Assembly (NCBI RefSeq): GCF_027172205.1
Contig: NC_070603.1
Location: forward strand, 11,034,001 to 11,098,000
Direction of reading: 5' to 3'
DNA from: Podarcis raffonei
Lineage: Eukaryota; Chordata; Lepidosauria; Squamata; Lacertidae
DNA length: 64,000 nt
This document shows, piece by piece, positions 1 to 12,671 of the stretch. Below the pieces are notes generated by a model. The model searched no databases and was not told the DNA's origin. It saw only the letters and a program-made list of their open reading frames with translations. The first letter of the stretch is position 1; every line of letters begins with the position of its first letter. The position numbers and the translations under genes were made by a program.

Positions 1-401
1 CCTCTTAAAGCAGGGCTATGAAAGCCATGCCCCCAATATTCTCTTAGACTACAACTCCCATCAACCTCTCACTATTGGCTATGCTGGCTGTGGCTGATGT
101 TAGGTGAAGTCACACAACAACTGAAGAACCACAGGTTCCCCACCTCTGCCTTAAAAGAATCCTGTGGGACTGTCAACTATTTTCAGGGAGGGTGGAGGAG
201 TTCAACAAATCTCCCTCGCCTCAGCACCGCAGTGGCCATCAGCGTTGCAAGCATGCTTTGTGGCAGAGGAAGAAGCCAAGGATCTCACACAGCCCAAAGA
301 TCATGACCAACATAACCTTCAGCAGGGAAGCCAGGATAGTCAAAACCTTGCATGCATCATTTCTGCAGAAAAGCCTCTTTGCCACCTAAGGATATACACA
401 C

Positions 402-2811
402 CTCATTTTCATAGGAGCTGCCGATGACGTAGAAATACAGGTCAATGCTGCTCTTGTAAACAACTGTCAGTCCCTCTAGGAGAGCAATCTCACCTAGGTG
501 GAGGGAGAGAGAAAAGGAATAAAATAACAAAAATAATAAGAGCTAGAAGAGAACATGAAGACTACAAGAAAAGCAGCACTCTTCCTGTTTTTCTCAATAG
601 CTGCTAAGCAAGAAAGCAACATCCAGAGTCATCACAAAATCTTTGGGCGAGTTTACACCGCTGTAGGAAGATCTATCTGATTTGGGAAGGGGGGGTGCTG
701 TTTAAATTGGACTACAATCTTGAATTGGCACCACTTGCTGCATAGTACAGACACCGCCAGCAATTATGCCCACATGCAGCACACATTTACACAAATGAGG
801 TGCACACTGCCAAACATCCAAGCGCAGAATCCGCTGACTGAATTGCGCTAGCTCAGCTGCACAAGCACAAATAGAACAGCTTCTTTATGAGAAGGGAAAC
901 TGAATGAAATGTCTTCTTTCAAGTGTTATCGCTGCTGCTTATGTCCTCCATGCACTCTGGAAGAGGCTGGAGGAGACTGAATTCGACTGGAATGTCATTT
1001 CTTAATTTAGAATAGAGTCACGTTTTCCCCTGATGAAGAACATTTATATTCAAAATACATTGGGGTATGTCAAAGATCTGCTTCTTTATCAATCTTTCTT
1101 GTACTGTCATTTTGATTTCTCATCACATACTAGTGTAGATACTGCTCCCCAATCGAAGCAAAGCCACTATAATCATGGTTATACACCCATGGAGCAGCCA
1201 AACAGCTGCAGAGCAGGTAAAACTTTTGCCACCTCCCTGCTCTGCATTTGCTGCTGCTGTCTTTGCAAGAGAGGAGAACTGCTGGACTACCCCTGGAGGA
1301 GGACGTGCATCAATATTCACCCACTCCAACCTCTGGGTGGAGTGGAGAGTATTTTTAAAACCAGATAGACAAACAAGGAAAGCCATGTAGATGTGTCTGA
1401 CTCTTCTGGCTGAAGGATTCCAGGGGGAGCCCTGTTTAAAATATGCATATATATGCATGTATATATTACAGTCCCAGGTGCCTTTCCCATCACGCTCCCC
1501 AGCAGAACCTACTATCTGTCCGGTGAGTTTTGTTGAAAATGTTCTTCTCAAAGGCCTTCTGCTCCTTGACAGTGGGGTAGGTGTCATCATAGTACTGCAG
1601 GGGAAAAGAAAGTATGCTTGTTACATGAGAGGCATGCGAGCCAAACCACTTGCTAGGGTCAAATGCTGCTCATGTCAGCTGCACAAACACGACACTCAAA
1701 CATTTATTTATTAAGCTTTACATTTTGTCAAGTTGTCTGTGCCTTTGAACAACTCCTAAGAGATCTCCTGCAATACAAGAACGGCTAACGAAAATTTGGG
1801 AAATCTTTTTAGTGACAAAACTATGAAAGAAGAGCAATAAGCAACAAAAAGGCAATATTTATATAAATTTTATCTCCCTTTAGAGGGAATAAAATAATGA
1901 CCAGATAGTACTATACAATTCTTTTTCACCAATATGATCTTTCGCTCTCACCACCTAATTTTTGCGAAAGCATTCAAAAATCTAATTCTTTATCCTTCCA
2001 CTTAACTTAAGCTCTTAAAGCACAGGAAAATGCTATCATGAGGCAATCCAGTGTGACTATGTAAGTGACAAACCAGAGGCTCTCTCTGAGCTATATAAAA
2101 TGTAAAATATAGTAACCAAATTTTGTGTGATGGTTCCTGAGATCAAGGAGCAGGTTTTTGTCTATGTTTGGATACAAACTGGACACTGTTTTGAATAAAA
2201 ATGGCAGAATGAACCTTTCAAAATTGCACTGGGTTTTGGGCGCTTCTTAGAATTCCTGAGCAGCACTGAGCACAAGGCTGCTAGTCTGCCACACACACAC
2301 AACTTTTAGAACAGGTAATAGTGTTTGTTTCCCATCATAACAGCTCTCACAGAAAAGGCTAAAGTGCAGGACACTTTCCTATTTTATACAGCAGCAGAGG
2401 CAAAAGCAGAGGCCCCTGGTGAGTGTGTGGCTCAGCGGGGATTTTAACCCAGGTCCCACACCCTCCCCCCTCCCCAAAAAAGTGAATTATGTCACCTGAA
2501 GGAGCGTCTCCGCCCCCATCGTTCCCCACTGTGGTCCAGTGCCAAGGGCCTTCTGGCGGTTCCCTCACTGTGAGAAACCAAGTTACAGGGAACCAGACAG
2601 AGGGCCTTCTCGGTAGTGGCGCCCGCCCTGTGGAATGCCCTCCCACCAGATGTCAAAGAGAACAACAACTACCAGACTTTTAGAAGACATCTGAAGGCAG
2701 CCCTGTTTAGGGAAGCTTTTAATGTTTGACGGACTACTGTATTTTAATATTTTGTTGGAAGCCGCCCAGAGTGGCTGGGGAAACCCAGCCAGATGGGTGG
2801 GGTTTGTTTGT

Positions 2812-2842
<31 letters not shown>

Positions 2843-3282
2843 TTTCTTACTTACTTACTTACTAACTACTACTACTACTACTTTAGTTGTGGGTTGTGGG
2901 CTAGAACAGCCTTCGCCAACCTAGATCCACCCAGTTGTTTTAGACTGCAGCCTCTGTCAGCCCAACATAACACAGCTGTGCTGCCTGGAGCTGATGGGAA
3001 GTGTAGTCCAAAGCACTGGGGGGGGGGCACCGGGCTGGCAAAGGAAACACAAATCCATCCTCTGCCAAGACAGCAGGTGTAGAACTGGGGGTGGCACCAC
3101 AGTGAAGAAAAAAGGAAAACTACACTTTTTTGTAAGCTGGTTTTTAAAAACAATTAGGTGGCATCTAAATGGTATTAAATAAATAAATACACTGGGACTT
3201 TTTCCAATAGACACTCATTTTGCGAGCAGGGCAACATCGCAAGCAAATGAGCCTGCACTTACAAAGCTACCTCAAGGATGGA

Positions 3283-3318
<36 letters not shown>

Positions 3319-6300
3319 TTATTTATACCCCTGCCACTCTGGGCAGCTTCCAAGAAAATATTAAAATACAATAGTCTGTTAAACAATAAAAGCTTCCCTA
3401 AACAGGGCTGCCTTCCTGCAAGGAAGATTTTGCCCAAATAAGTGGAGCCTCCAGATGTTGTTGGACTACTCCCATCAGCCATAAGGGCCAATGGACAAGA
3501 CGAGATGGATGCTGGAAATCTGGAGGGTCACAGGTTCTCCCGCGTAAAGGAGTGCCAGGTATCAGAACACACCGGATAGGCATCTACTAGCAAGAGTTAA
3601 GATAGATCAAATGCTGTCTCAATGAGCCCGGGTGACTGGACTAATGTCCTTCTTGCTCGGAAAGCAGGGGCTCAGTTAACAGTCCATAAGAGCTCCCCAG
3701 CTCTCAATGACAACTCTGCCAGGCTGCTTTGCTCAGGCCCCTTAGAGCCTTGTAACTTCCCGCTCCTTCCAGTTCCCCCTGAAAACTTACCTTGGCAAAC
3801 ATACGGTCTCCATCGTTGTCCAAGATCAGGATGGCTTTCACAGTGTAGAGAGATGGCTCCTGCAAAGGAAAGCACAATGTCACAGGTCCATTCAAACAAC
3901 ACCATGTGCTGCTTCCTCCGACCGCAGCCTGACTGCTGACCTACCCAGGGGTAGGACCACAGCTTCTGATGGGTGGCCCTAAGAGCTGTTACAAGGAGGA
4001 GGACTGTGCATATACTATGCTCCTCCGTACCAATTACTCCAGGCTGGCAGCAGTGTTCGAAATTAGGCAGGCGCCAGGCTTGTTTTGCTACTGGTGCAGG
4101 TCCAATTGCAACTACATGGAGATTTCTGTGTGCCAAGCTGGCGACTGCAGTTTAAAAACCTCTGCTTTGCTCCACAGTTAATACCATTTTCATTTCCACT
4201 GTGTGTGTGCTTCCTTCTTGCATACTGAAACAAGTGAATTGTTGCAAGAGCAAGCTACAGTCAAGCAATTTAATTGAGATCACAGAATTGTAGTGTTGGA
4301 AGAGATCCCAAGGGTCATTAAGTCCAACCCCTTGGTGAATAAGACATTCCATTGTGGTGTCCACAACATAGACTGAAGGTGCCATTTGGCACCTGAATAT
4401 ACACTGCAGAGCTTGTGACACACTCAGTGGTTCCCATGTCTGACAGTATTGAAGGCAACCACACTACACCAAACAGCAGCTCACAGTGAGCTCCAGATCA
4501 GGTATCAGCTTGTCAGGACTAGGACTAGGACCTAGATAGCCCGAAATGCAGAGCAAGTGTCACATCCCTATCCCAAGGTAAAGGAGAGATTAAGAATGTG
4601 TTGTGTGTAAAAGGGCCACACTGCAGGAGAAAATGGGGGCCACCTCCCTGCCATGTCTGCGGCTGAATGAGATTCTGCGGCTTAGGAGGGCATGCTTGGG
4701 GCAAGAGAAAGGACCAGAAAGAGATGCAGCTCCTCCATGCTGGATGCTTGAAAGCTCTCGAGACAAAGTTCTGTGATGCACTGACTTCCACATAGCCACA
4801 GTCGGAGTGTATAACAGAACTTCACCTCAAGTGCTGCAACAGGAACTGCAGGCTCATCTATGGAGTAGACTCTGGCAGGCGGATCCACCACTCCACAGAA
4901 ACTCTACGTCTGGCCAGCCCGTTCCAAACAACTGACCCACTGAGTCAGACTGAGACAGCACTACGCATGACTTTTCTCAAATTTTGAGACGGGTGTGTTT
5001 AACAGCCATAGGAATAGAAGGTTCTCTTATCTCTGGATCACCTAGACAGGACCCATCATAAGAGCAGCCAGCCATGATTCTACTGGAGAACAGCCTGGGT
5101 CTATTGCAGAGCTTTTCATACAACGGTCTGAAGGATCCAGGGATTCCTCAGAGATCAGTAATGGCAACCAAGCATCCCTGAATGACAGCTCACCCACCAC
5201 TATCTAAATTATCTCCTAAATTTCAGACCTGCTCTAGGGTACACTCACAGTTCACGCAATGGTGAGGCCCAACAGGACTGGCCAGCACTCTGCACGGAAT
5301 TGAGTGCCCACCTTAAAACTCTTCCCAGAATCATTTGCAAGAAGCAAGAGCTCTTTGGTGACCAATACTGAAACACGTTACCCAGCAGGTGAGTCCATTT
5401 GAAGAGGGATCTGTGAAGCTAGACAGCATGAAAACCACTGCTCTCAAGGTCTCCATTTTACAAAGGGGGTCTCACTGTTCCAACAGAAATTGCATGCCTC
5501 ACACCATACAAAGGAAGAGAAGAAAACAGACCAGGTCTTCCTCTCTCTCTCTGACATGCATACACACACACAGAATGGCTCATCCATTATCATGTGGACG
5601 AGCAATAATGTAGACAAATTTAGAATCTCCTTCTGTTGCCTTCGTCCTTATTCGCACACACACATACATAAATTTGCCTGGCAAACTTTGCAGGCAGGCA
5701 GATGTGCAGAGGGAAATTTCCTGCTCTCCTATCATATTTCACCAGTCCCCTGGGCAATGCCTGTTTTACAGCACAAATCCTTGCTTTGCAGGAAGAATAG
5801 GGGGGTCTAAACCCCCCCCCCATGAAGGCCTGTGAAAATTGTAAGTGCAACATGTCAATGCCCCAAAGCTAAGCAGACAATTTGCTATACAAATACTGTC
5901 AGAGGAATAACCCATCCCTGACCTAGATTGAATGAAGCCACAGATGAGACGGGCAAAAGCCACACATCTCCTTCCTGCCTTGCTTCCGAAGAGAGTAAGA
6001 ATAGATGCTTACCATACAAGCATCGGAGGAGAATTTATACATCTCTTTGCCAGAGAGACAAGCTTCTACTGGAGAGGCAGCTAATAAACACACATTTTAA
6101 ATCTATAATGAGCGCTGACTGGAAGGCCAGAAGCGGCATAAATTCCTCTCTGGAGGCTTCCAGTTCAAGCCAAGGGCTGCCTCGAGCAATCAACCATTAA
6201 AACAAGACGTTAAGAGTTACTGCACAGTTTATTCTGATCATTTAATTCTGAAGTTTCAATAAATTAAACTTCAATCAATTAAACTAGGTGTGCAACGGCC

Positions 6301-9300
6301 CAGATGGTCAGCACGATAGCAGCAGCATTGCCATAAAGATTTTACAGCTGCCAGGACCTCGCGGAAGGGGAGCATTTGGCGAGGGAGAGGAGACGGCAAG
6401 AAATATGTCCGTGCTGGGTTTTATCTGCAAGAGGCAATTGGGAGAGCCACGTGGAGGAGGCAGGGCTATTCCCATCAAGGGAATGCACAGCTCGCAAGCC
6501 AAGCCAAGGCATTTCCTCCAAAGAGAGAAAGCATATTGCAAGGGTCCTGCAACCCCAAATCACACCACACCAAACCTAGCAATAGTCACGTGCTGCACAG
6601 CACAATGGCATCCGGTGTCTTTGCCAATGCAGTTGTGCTGCTGAACTTAAAAAGAAATTCAAATCCCAAATCCTCTCCTGAGCAGGTGATGGCACTGGCA
6701 GGTTTTTTAAAAACTGGATATCCCAGTTGCAGTTCATTGACGTCAGAAAAGGTTTTGCCTTTTCCCCTCCAGATGCTGTGGAACAACCAACTCCCATCAC
6801 CCCTGACAACGCTGATGTGAACTGGAGGGCCACAGGTTCCTCAACCCAGAGTCAGCATATCTCCCACTCCTCCAAGAGCATCACAAACAAATGACTTCTC
6901 CACACACACCCCTAAAAAAGACTGAGGATGGCGTTTGCTTCACATCCAGGATCTAATCAATCACCAAAATCAGGGATGAGGAGTTTTCTCCCAATTGACT
7001 CCGATCTTCTGTATAGTTTTTATTTGAAGGGAGGAGTGGGCTGGGGAGGTAAGAAAACTATTTTAGCTACCTGGTTAAGCCAATGTTCAAAAGGCAATTT
7101 CATGTACTGTGCCTTGCAGCTGAGTCCGAAGTCAGCCCCATTGAGTTCAAAAGGCTTTCTTCAAAATAAGTGTGCATAGCACATGCTACAAAATGCAGCA
7201 CTTCCTATAAGTGGATGGTTCTCACCACATAGATCAGGGGTCAGCAAACTTTTTCCGCAGGGGGCCGGTCCACTGTCCGTCAAACCTTGGGCGGGGGGAC
7301 AATGAGCGGCGTGAAAGGGATGGCTCCGGAGAGGGGCTCTGAGCCAGCTCAGGCCAGCCCTGTTCCTCCTCTAGGCAGGGTGGGAAGAAGCCAGGGGGAG
7401 GGAGGGAGGAGGCGGCGCCGCCACAGTGTGTTTGGGGGGGGGGTAGAAATGGCGCAGCCCGAATGATCAGAATCCCCACACCGATCCACAAGGCGATTCC
7501 CGGACCATCCGTGGGCCGGATCTAGAAGGCAATTGGGCCAGATCTGGCCCCCAGGCCGTAGTTTGCTGACCCATGATTCACAATAGCCCCAACTAGCAAC
7601 ACAGAGACACTGTATGAGCCTGCTATTGGTGGCGCTGTGGGTAAAAGCCTCAGCGCCTAGGGCTTGCCGATCGAAAGGTCGGCGGTTCGAATCCCCGCGG
7701 CGGGGTGCGCTCCCGTTGGTCGGTCCCAGCGCCTGCCAACCTAGCAGTTCGAAAGCACCCCCAGGTGCAAGTAGATAAATAGGGACCGCTTACTGGCGGG
7801 AAGGTAAACGGCGTTTCCGTGTGCTGCGCTGGCTCGCCAGATGCAGCTTTGTCACACTGGCCACGTGACCCGGAAGTGTCTCCGGACAGCGCTGGCCCCT
7901 GGCCTCTTAAGTGAGATGGGCGCACAACCCCAGAGTCTGTCAAGACTGGCCCGTACGGGCAGGGGTACCTTTACCTTTTACTGCACTTAAAAAAAAAAAG
8001 CCCATGTAAAGTTAGTCAGGTTTCCTCATATGCAACACAAAACTGTATGGGCAGTCCTTTTAAAATGGGCCAAGTTCTTCAGATTCTGGCCTATTTTCAC
8101 TCAAGTGTCCAACCTGTGTCTGTGCTGTACAGTTTCAGACCAAAGGTGCAGACCCCACCTGACTAAATATTCCTACAGCCACACAAAAATCCCTTCCTCA
8201 TAATAAAGCCGAGATGACCAGGTGAATAGTTGTACAGCAAAGCCTTTCCCCCAACATCTATTATTATAATTATTAATATTTTGATTTTATTTATTTAACA
8301 GAATGTATGTATTACTTGATTGCAATAAAACCTCGAAGCAATTTACATAAAAAACACATTAAAATGATCAGTAAAAACAATTGAAAACATTTTATAGCAG
8401 CAAAAGTTTAAAGCATGTCAACAGCTACATATCTGGATAGGCTCACCTAAAGAAAAATGTTCTAGGTGCTGAAAAGAGTGCAGGGGAGGTCAATAGGCAG
8501 GGAGTTCCAAAGTGTAGGTGCTGCCTATATTGCTCAATTTCTCACCACTGCAGAACAAGTACTATGTGGCACCTGAACAACGCTAGTTCTGGTTTTCCGC
8601 CATACTAATTTCCTATTGGCAAGGACCTTTTTTTCATGAGGAAGCTTTTGTGTGCAGTCTGAAGTGGAACACTCCACTCACTAACTACCTCAGTGAGTAC
8701 TAGGACAAGGCTTTTTGCAGGTCCAATCTAAACTTCAGTATAGATACAACTAGCTCTCTGACCACTCTAGGACAATGTCTCAGCATAATGTGTTTTCTGG
8801 AGTCTAGAAAAGCAGGGGATTTGAATTTGTGATGCTGTGGGTTTCCTGTGTAACTCGGGGAAGTTACTGCTTCAATCATGGCCAATCATGTGGCCTAACA
8901 GTTGTTGCTGGACTCCAGTTTCCATCAGGCAATGTGGCCAACAGTTGAGGGTGATGGGAATTGTAGCCCAACATCGTCCAGAGGGCTGCAGATTCCTCAG
9001 CTCTGTTAAAACTGGAATCAGCTATAACAATCCTCGATCCTCTTCACAGATTTTTGTGAGGATGAACCAAATTAGGGGGTCTTAAGGATTGTGGCAAAGG
9101 GACACGGGTGCCGCAGTGGGTTAAACCACAGAGCCCTAGGACTTGCCAATCAGAAGGTCGGTGGTTCGAATCCCCATGACGGGGTGAGCACCTGTTGCTC
9201 GGTCCCTGCTCCTGCCAACCTAGCAGTTCGAAAGCACGTCAAAGTGCAAGTAGATAAACAGGTACCACTCCGGCGGGAAGGTAAATGGCGTTTCCATGTG

Positions 9301-12244
9301 CTGCTCTGGTTTGCCAGAAGCGGCTTAGTCGTGCTGGCCACATGACCCAGAAGCTGTACGCCGGCTCCCTCGGCCAATAAAGCGAGATGAGCGCCGCAAC
9401 CCCAGAGTCGTCCGCGACTGGACCTAAGGGTCAGGGGTCCCTTTACCTTTAAGGATTGTGGCACGCAAGGGTGAGAAGAAACAAAAATTGATTAAAATGT
9501 TAAATTTGAATGGCGGCCCTCAGCTAAACAGCAGTAGGAAACAAATTCTCATGGGGGCAAATGTTGTTTATTTGTGCTTCATTTCCGTTTGTTGCATTAG
9601 TTCAGCTCAGTCATCCAACATTCAGGACTACAACTCCCATCACCCCCTGACCATCGGCCACACTGACAAGGGATTTTGGAAATCGGAGCTCAAGAACCTC
9701 TGGAGGGTACAGTTGCGGAAGACTGCACTAGGTGCGTTGCCTTTCCTCCAAGGAGTTTAATTCACAATACATGGAGTTTCCCCCATTTTTTCCTCCCAGC
9801 AAGGTAGGTTAGGCTGTGAGTGGCTCACCCAAGGTCCCTGCTAAGGAAACTCAACAACTGCCAGTAGCAGTAACAGAGACATTTGACCTCTGTTTACTTG
9901 TCACATTGTTATGGCCCGATACAATAAAGGTATTTTTCTTTCTTCTTATTTTGCATTGTTTCAGTACTCTTGCTTCTTATCATTTTGTTTTGTTCACTGT
10001 CTGCAGCTATTCATTGAAAAGGCAAAACGTAAATCTAATAAAACAATCACCAAGACCCATAGTGGATTCACAGTTAAGCAAAGAGTTGAACCCAAGCCTC
10101 CCGAGTCCAAATTCAGCACTCTATTCACTATACCCCACAACCTCTATTTAGAGCTAAGGCAAGTCAGTAAATAAGGCAATCTGACTTGGAGAAAAAACTG
10201 CATTTACAAATGACTGCATTTTGCTTCAAGGTCTGAGGTTCCTCACCTGTCTAGAATATGAAAATGAAAGTTTAAACTACAGTGGTACCTCAGGTTAAGT
10301 ACTTAATTCGTTCCGGAGGTCCGTACTTAACCTGAAACTGTTCTTAACCTGAAGCACCACTTTAGCTAATGGGGCCTCCCGCTGCCGCTGCAGCATGATT
10401 TCTGTTCTCATCCTGAAGCAAAATTCTTAACCTGAAGCACTATTTCTGGGTTAGCGGAGTCTGTAACCTGAAGCGTATGTAACCCGAGGTACCACTGTAA
10501 CTACAATAGGCTAGGGGTGGCCAGATTACCACTGAAGTGCAGCAAATTATAAGTGATGTTATTTATATTATTTTACCATGCATCACGTAGATTCCAAAAC
10601 ATCTGAGGATGGCTCTGCAGCAGACATTAGAAACCCTTCCCTGAATTCACCAAAGCATCAAAAAGTATCAGAGTATTATTATTATTATTATTATTTGCTG
10701 ACCCCGCAGAAAACATGGGCATTTATGATAGCAGCTTGGCATGTATTTAAAGCATGCTTATTGACAAACAGATGGATACATACATGTGGTTCTTCAGAAC
10801 AGGACAAAGACTGTATAGCTGCAGGGCACACTACCCTATCTACAACCTTGTCCCCCAGGGAATCCCAAAATTTCTACCTACCTTCTCCACAACTGACTTC
10901 CCTGCCAAGCAGCCCTTGCTGCAGATCTGTGGAAGAGCATCTGCATTCCTGCAGAAATCCTAGATTCAATCTTGGGCATCTGCCCTGCCTTAAACTCTGA
11001 AGACCTGCTGCCAGTCAGTATAGACAGTGCTCAGTTATAATCATCATCATCATCATGTTAGATGGATCAACGCTCTGATATTAGATGGCCCCTTCCTCTG
11101 TTCCCTGAGGCATTTGGGAAAGGGTTAATGGACTCGGTTCACAGAGGGCACCAACCAATCCTGATGGGCCTCACAGCAGCCCTGCGGAAACTGAAAGTGC
11201 ATCGGAAAACACAGAACTCTTCGGCTGCTCATTGCATGTCAAGTTCAGGAGTGGTCAGCAACCTGTCTTATAGGGAAATGCATCTACCATTACAGATCAA
11301 TGAGGAACCCCTGCAGAAATAGGAAAGCAGTCCAGTGTGTGCGCACACACACACACACATATTTATAAATAATTTTTATTGGTTTTACATATAATCACAT
11401 TACATAACATCATATCCTCTTATTTTATTTTAAACGGCCTCGGTCCTGTATACCTGAAGGAGCGTCTCCACCCCCATCGTTCAGCCCGGACACTGAGATC
11501 CAGCACCAAGGACCTTCTGGCGGTTCTCTCATTGCGAGCAGTGAGGTTATAGGGAACCAGACAGAGGGCCTTCTTGGTAGTGGCGCCCACCCTGTGGAAC
11601 ACACTCCCTTCAGATGTGAAGGAAATAAGCAGCTATCCTATCTTTAAAAGACATCTGAAGGCAGCCCTGTTCAGGGAAGTTTTTAATATTTAATGCTGTA
11701 CTGTTTTAAACATTTGATTGGGAGCCGCCCTGAGTGGCTGGGGAAACTCAGCCAGATGGGCGGGGTATAAATAATAAATTATTACTATTACTATTATTAT
11801 TATTATAATCACATTACGTAACATCATAGCCTCTTATTTTATCTCTTTGGCTCAACTGAGCCTAGTGACTTCCCTCCTTCCCATCTACAGTGGTACCTCG
11901 GGTTAAGTACTTAATTCGTTCTGCAGGTCCGTACTTAACCTGAAACTGTTCTTAACCTGAAGCACCACTTTAGCTAATGGGGCCTCCCACTGCCGCTGCA
12001 TGATTTCTGTTCTTATCCTGAAGCAAAGTTCTTAACCTGAAGCACTATTTCTGGGTTAGCGGAATCTGTAACCTGAAGCGTATGTAACCCGAGGTACCAC
12101 TGTAATGGTTTACAAAATTAAACTTTGCATCATTACATTTCATTTCTTACACACACAAACAAATATATATATACATACATATATGTATATATACATATGT
12201 AGATACACACATATATATACATATATAGATATGTACATACACAT

Positions 12245-12275
<31 letters not shown>

Positions 12276-12671
12276 GTTCTTTTTTCTTTTACTAGGGCAC
12301 AGAATGGGAACGAGCGTTTCACCCCTGCCTTTCCTATCAATCCCCACAGTAGGATTTCACAATAAAATGGATTAAATATTCCTTTGCCTGCAGTTGAATC
12401 CGTTTGCTTTACACGCATCCTACACGCTTCAGGAGACAGGGCAGCAGGGGCAGCTCTGCTGTCTGCCATACGGGCCGCCCCAGCCTCTTAAAGGCCCCCG
12501 CCAGGTAGCTGGGCCTGGGCCCCGCCCCAAGGACCGAGCCCGAGCCTCAGGAGGCCCCAGCCGAAACCTGCCAGCCGCGTCCCGTCCATCTGCCCGTCTC
12601 CATGGCAACGGGCGCGCCCCCCAGCAATTCCCCCTCGCCCCTCCGGCTCCTACCAGGATCAGCGCCTCCAT
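402..12671 (-). CDS. COPZ1: COPZ1, coatomer subunit zeta-1 (5' part: coding exons 1-4)
   Basis: COPZ1 is the small zeta subunit of the COPI coat, which pairs with gamma-COP in Golgi retrograde transport. Seen on the minus strand: exon 1 at 12654-12671 encodes MEALIL and ends at a GTAGGA donor. Exon 2 at 3791-3859 encodes [19 protein letters not shown] followed by MFAK. Exon 3 at 1513-1594 starts [18 protein letters not shown] and ends HRTD plus one base. Exon 4 at 402-493 encodes [20 protein letters not shown] and then [10 protein letters not shown]. All have AG acceptors and GT donors, and phases agree (exons 3 and 4 share a split Ser codon). Residues match the remembered mammalian protein almost throughout; Met replaces Leu in GDR(L/M)FAK. 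The remaining exons, starting LMLM in mammals, lie beyond the left edge. Intron 1 is about 8.8 kb and carries miR-148b. No break is seen in these exons. Confidence 0.96.
2493..2850 (+). mobile_element. L2 LINE 3' end with (TTTA)n tail
   Basis: The sequence from ctgaaggagcgtctccgc to gccgcccagagtggctgggg matches the 3' end of the L2 copies elsewhere in the window, followed by a tttattta tail. Confidence 0.88.
3282..3440 (-). mobile_element. L2 LINE 3' end
   Basis: Starts with an (AAT)n tract at about 3283-3318, then the reverse complement of the L2 3' end (ccactctgggcagcttcc). Confidence 0.85.
4746..4843 (-). ncRNA. MIR148B: miR-148b precursor hairpin in COPZ1 intron 1
   Basis: On the minus strand, 4763-4784 reads as the complete 22-nt miR-148b-3p, starting TCAGTGCATCACAG and ending AACTTTGT. 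The opposite arm at 4801-4822 starts AAGTTCTGTTATACACTC, matching miR-148b-5p apart from its last bases. The arms pair across a short loop (TGTGGCTATGTGGAAG region), and the lower stem also pairs. Mammalian MIR148B likewise lies in COPZ1 intron 1 on the sense strand, so synteny supports the call. It is presumably processed from the COPZ1 primary transcript. The miR-148/152 family is known to target DNMT1 and MHC-I-related transcripts in mammals; no target can be judged here. Precursor ends are approximate. Confidence 0.96.
7235..7573 (+). mobile_element. hAT-type non-autonomous element (CAGGGGTCAGCAAAC termini)
   Basis: Termini caggggtcagcaaactttttc and gtagtttgctgaccc are inverted, with subterminal gggggccggtccactgtcc and gggccggat motifs. 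The interior is GC-rich. Confidence 0.78.
7626..7980 (+). mobile_element. Sauria-type tRNA SINE
   Basis: A near full-length copy. The tRNA-like head has an A box (tggcgctgtgg) and B box (ggttcgaatcc). The conserved middle (gtgcaagtagataaatagg) and the tail ggtacctttacctttt, which matches the BovB LINE end used for mobilisation, are present. Confidence 0.88.
8270..8540 (-). mobile_element. Old L2/CR1-type LINE fragment
   Basis: Reads acttgattgcaataaaacctcgaagcaattt ending in gagttccaaagtgtaggtgctgcc. A similar start occurs at 45550 in the same orientation. Confidence 0.6.
9096..9449 (+). mobile_element. Sauria-type tRNA SINE with target duplication
   Basis: Full-length copy with head, body and cctttaccttt tail. 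The 13-base sequence aaggattgtggca occurs just before (9083-9095) and just after the element, a clean target duplication. Confidence 0.9.
10280..10497 (+). mobile_element. TA-flanked Tigger-like MITE (CAGTGGTACCTC family)
   Basis: A 218-bp palindromic element with terminal inverted repeats CAGTGGTACCTC(A/G)GGTTA, flanked by TA. The interior is built of repeated 'cttaacctgaagc' motifs. Terminus and TA duplication fit Tc1/mariner, probably Tigger-like. It encodes nothing. Confidence 0.88.
10925..11110 (+). mobile_element. Degenerate tRNA-derived SINE
   Basis: Reads gtggaagagcatctgc, ctgctgccagtcagtatagac and ttagatgg-like pieces of the same SINE as at 63.1 kb, with a (atc)n expansion at 11038-11056. 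Confidence 0.6.
11421..11805 (+). mobile_element. L2 LINE 3' end inserted in L1
   Basis: L2 3' terminal sequence ending in an att-rich tail. Flanking L1 sequence starting ataatcacattac is present on both sides over about 39 bases, an unusually long duplication. Confidence 0.87.
11888..12102 (+). mobile_element. Tigger-like MITE inside an L1 3' region
   Basis: Same family as the copy at 10280, with TA on both sides. It splits L1-derived sequence that reads ccatc before it and ggtttacaaaattaaac after it, contiguous in the L1 copy at 47.6 kb. Confidence 0.9.
12160..12271 (+). repeat. Compound microsatellite (TA/CA)n-(GA)n
   Basis: Alternating atatac/acatat units followed by an uninterrupted (GA)n run at about 12246-12270. 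Confidence 0.85.

Larger units (their letters stand above)
11366..12147 (-). mobile_element. L1 3' untranslated region, doubly interrupted
   Basis: Sequence at 11366-11420, 11806-11887 and 12103-12147 matches the L1 3' region at 47.52-47.66 kb in order (ttttattggttttacatataatcac, ctctttggctcaactgagcc, ggtttacaaaattaaac). An L2 fragment and a MITE fill the gaps. Confidence 0.82.

Noticed and set aside
1-401. Further COPZ1 exons or GPR84 at the left edge
   Set aside because: This stretch holds a degraded foldback repeat and intron sequence; no match to the next COPZ1 exon or to a receptor was found.
1123-1590. A 155-codon minus-strand frame around COPZ1 exon 3
   Set aside because: It reads exon 3 in the wrong frame and runs through intron sequence; the correct frame gives [12 protein letters not shown].
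9091-9345. Repeated 70-110 codon frames with a [17 protein letters not shown] motif at many loci
   Set aside because: They are chance frames through Sauria SINE copies, seen in the same position in each copy.
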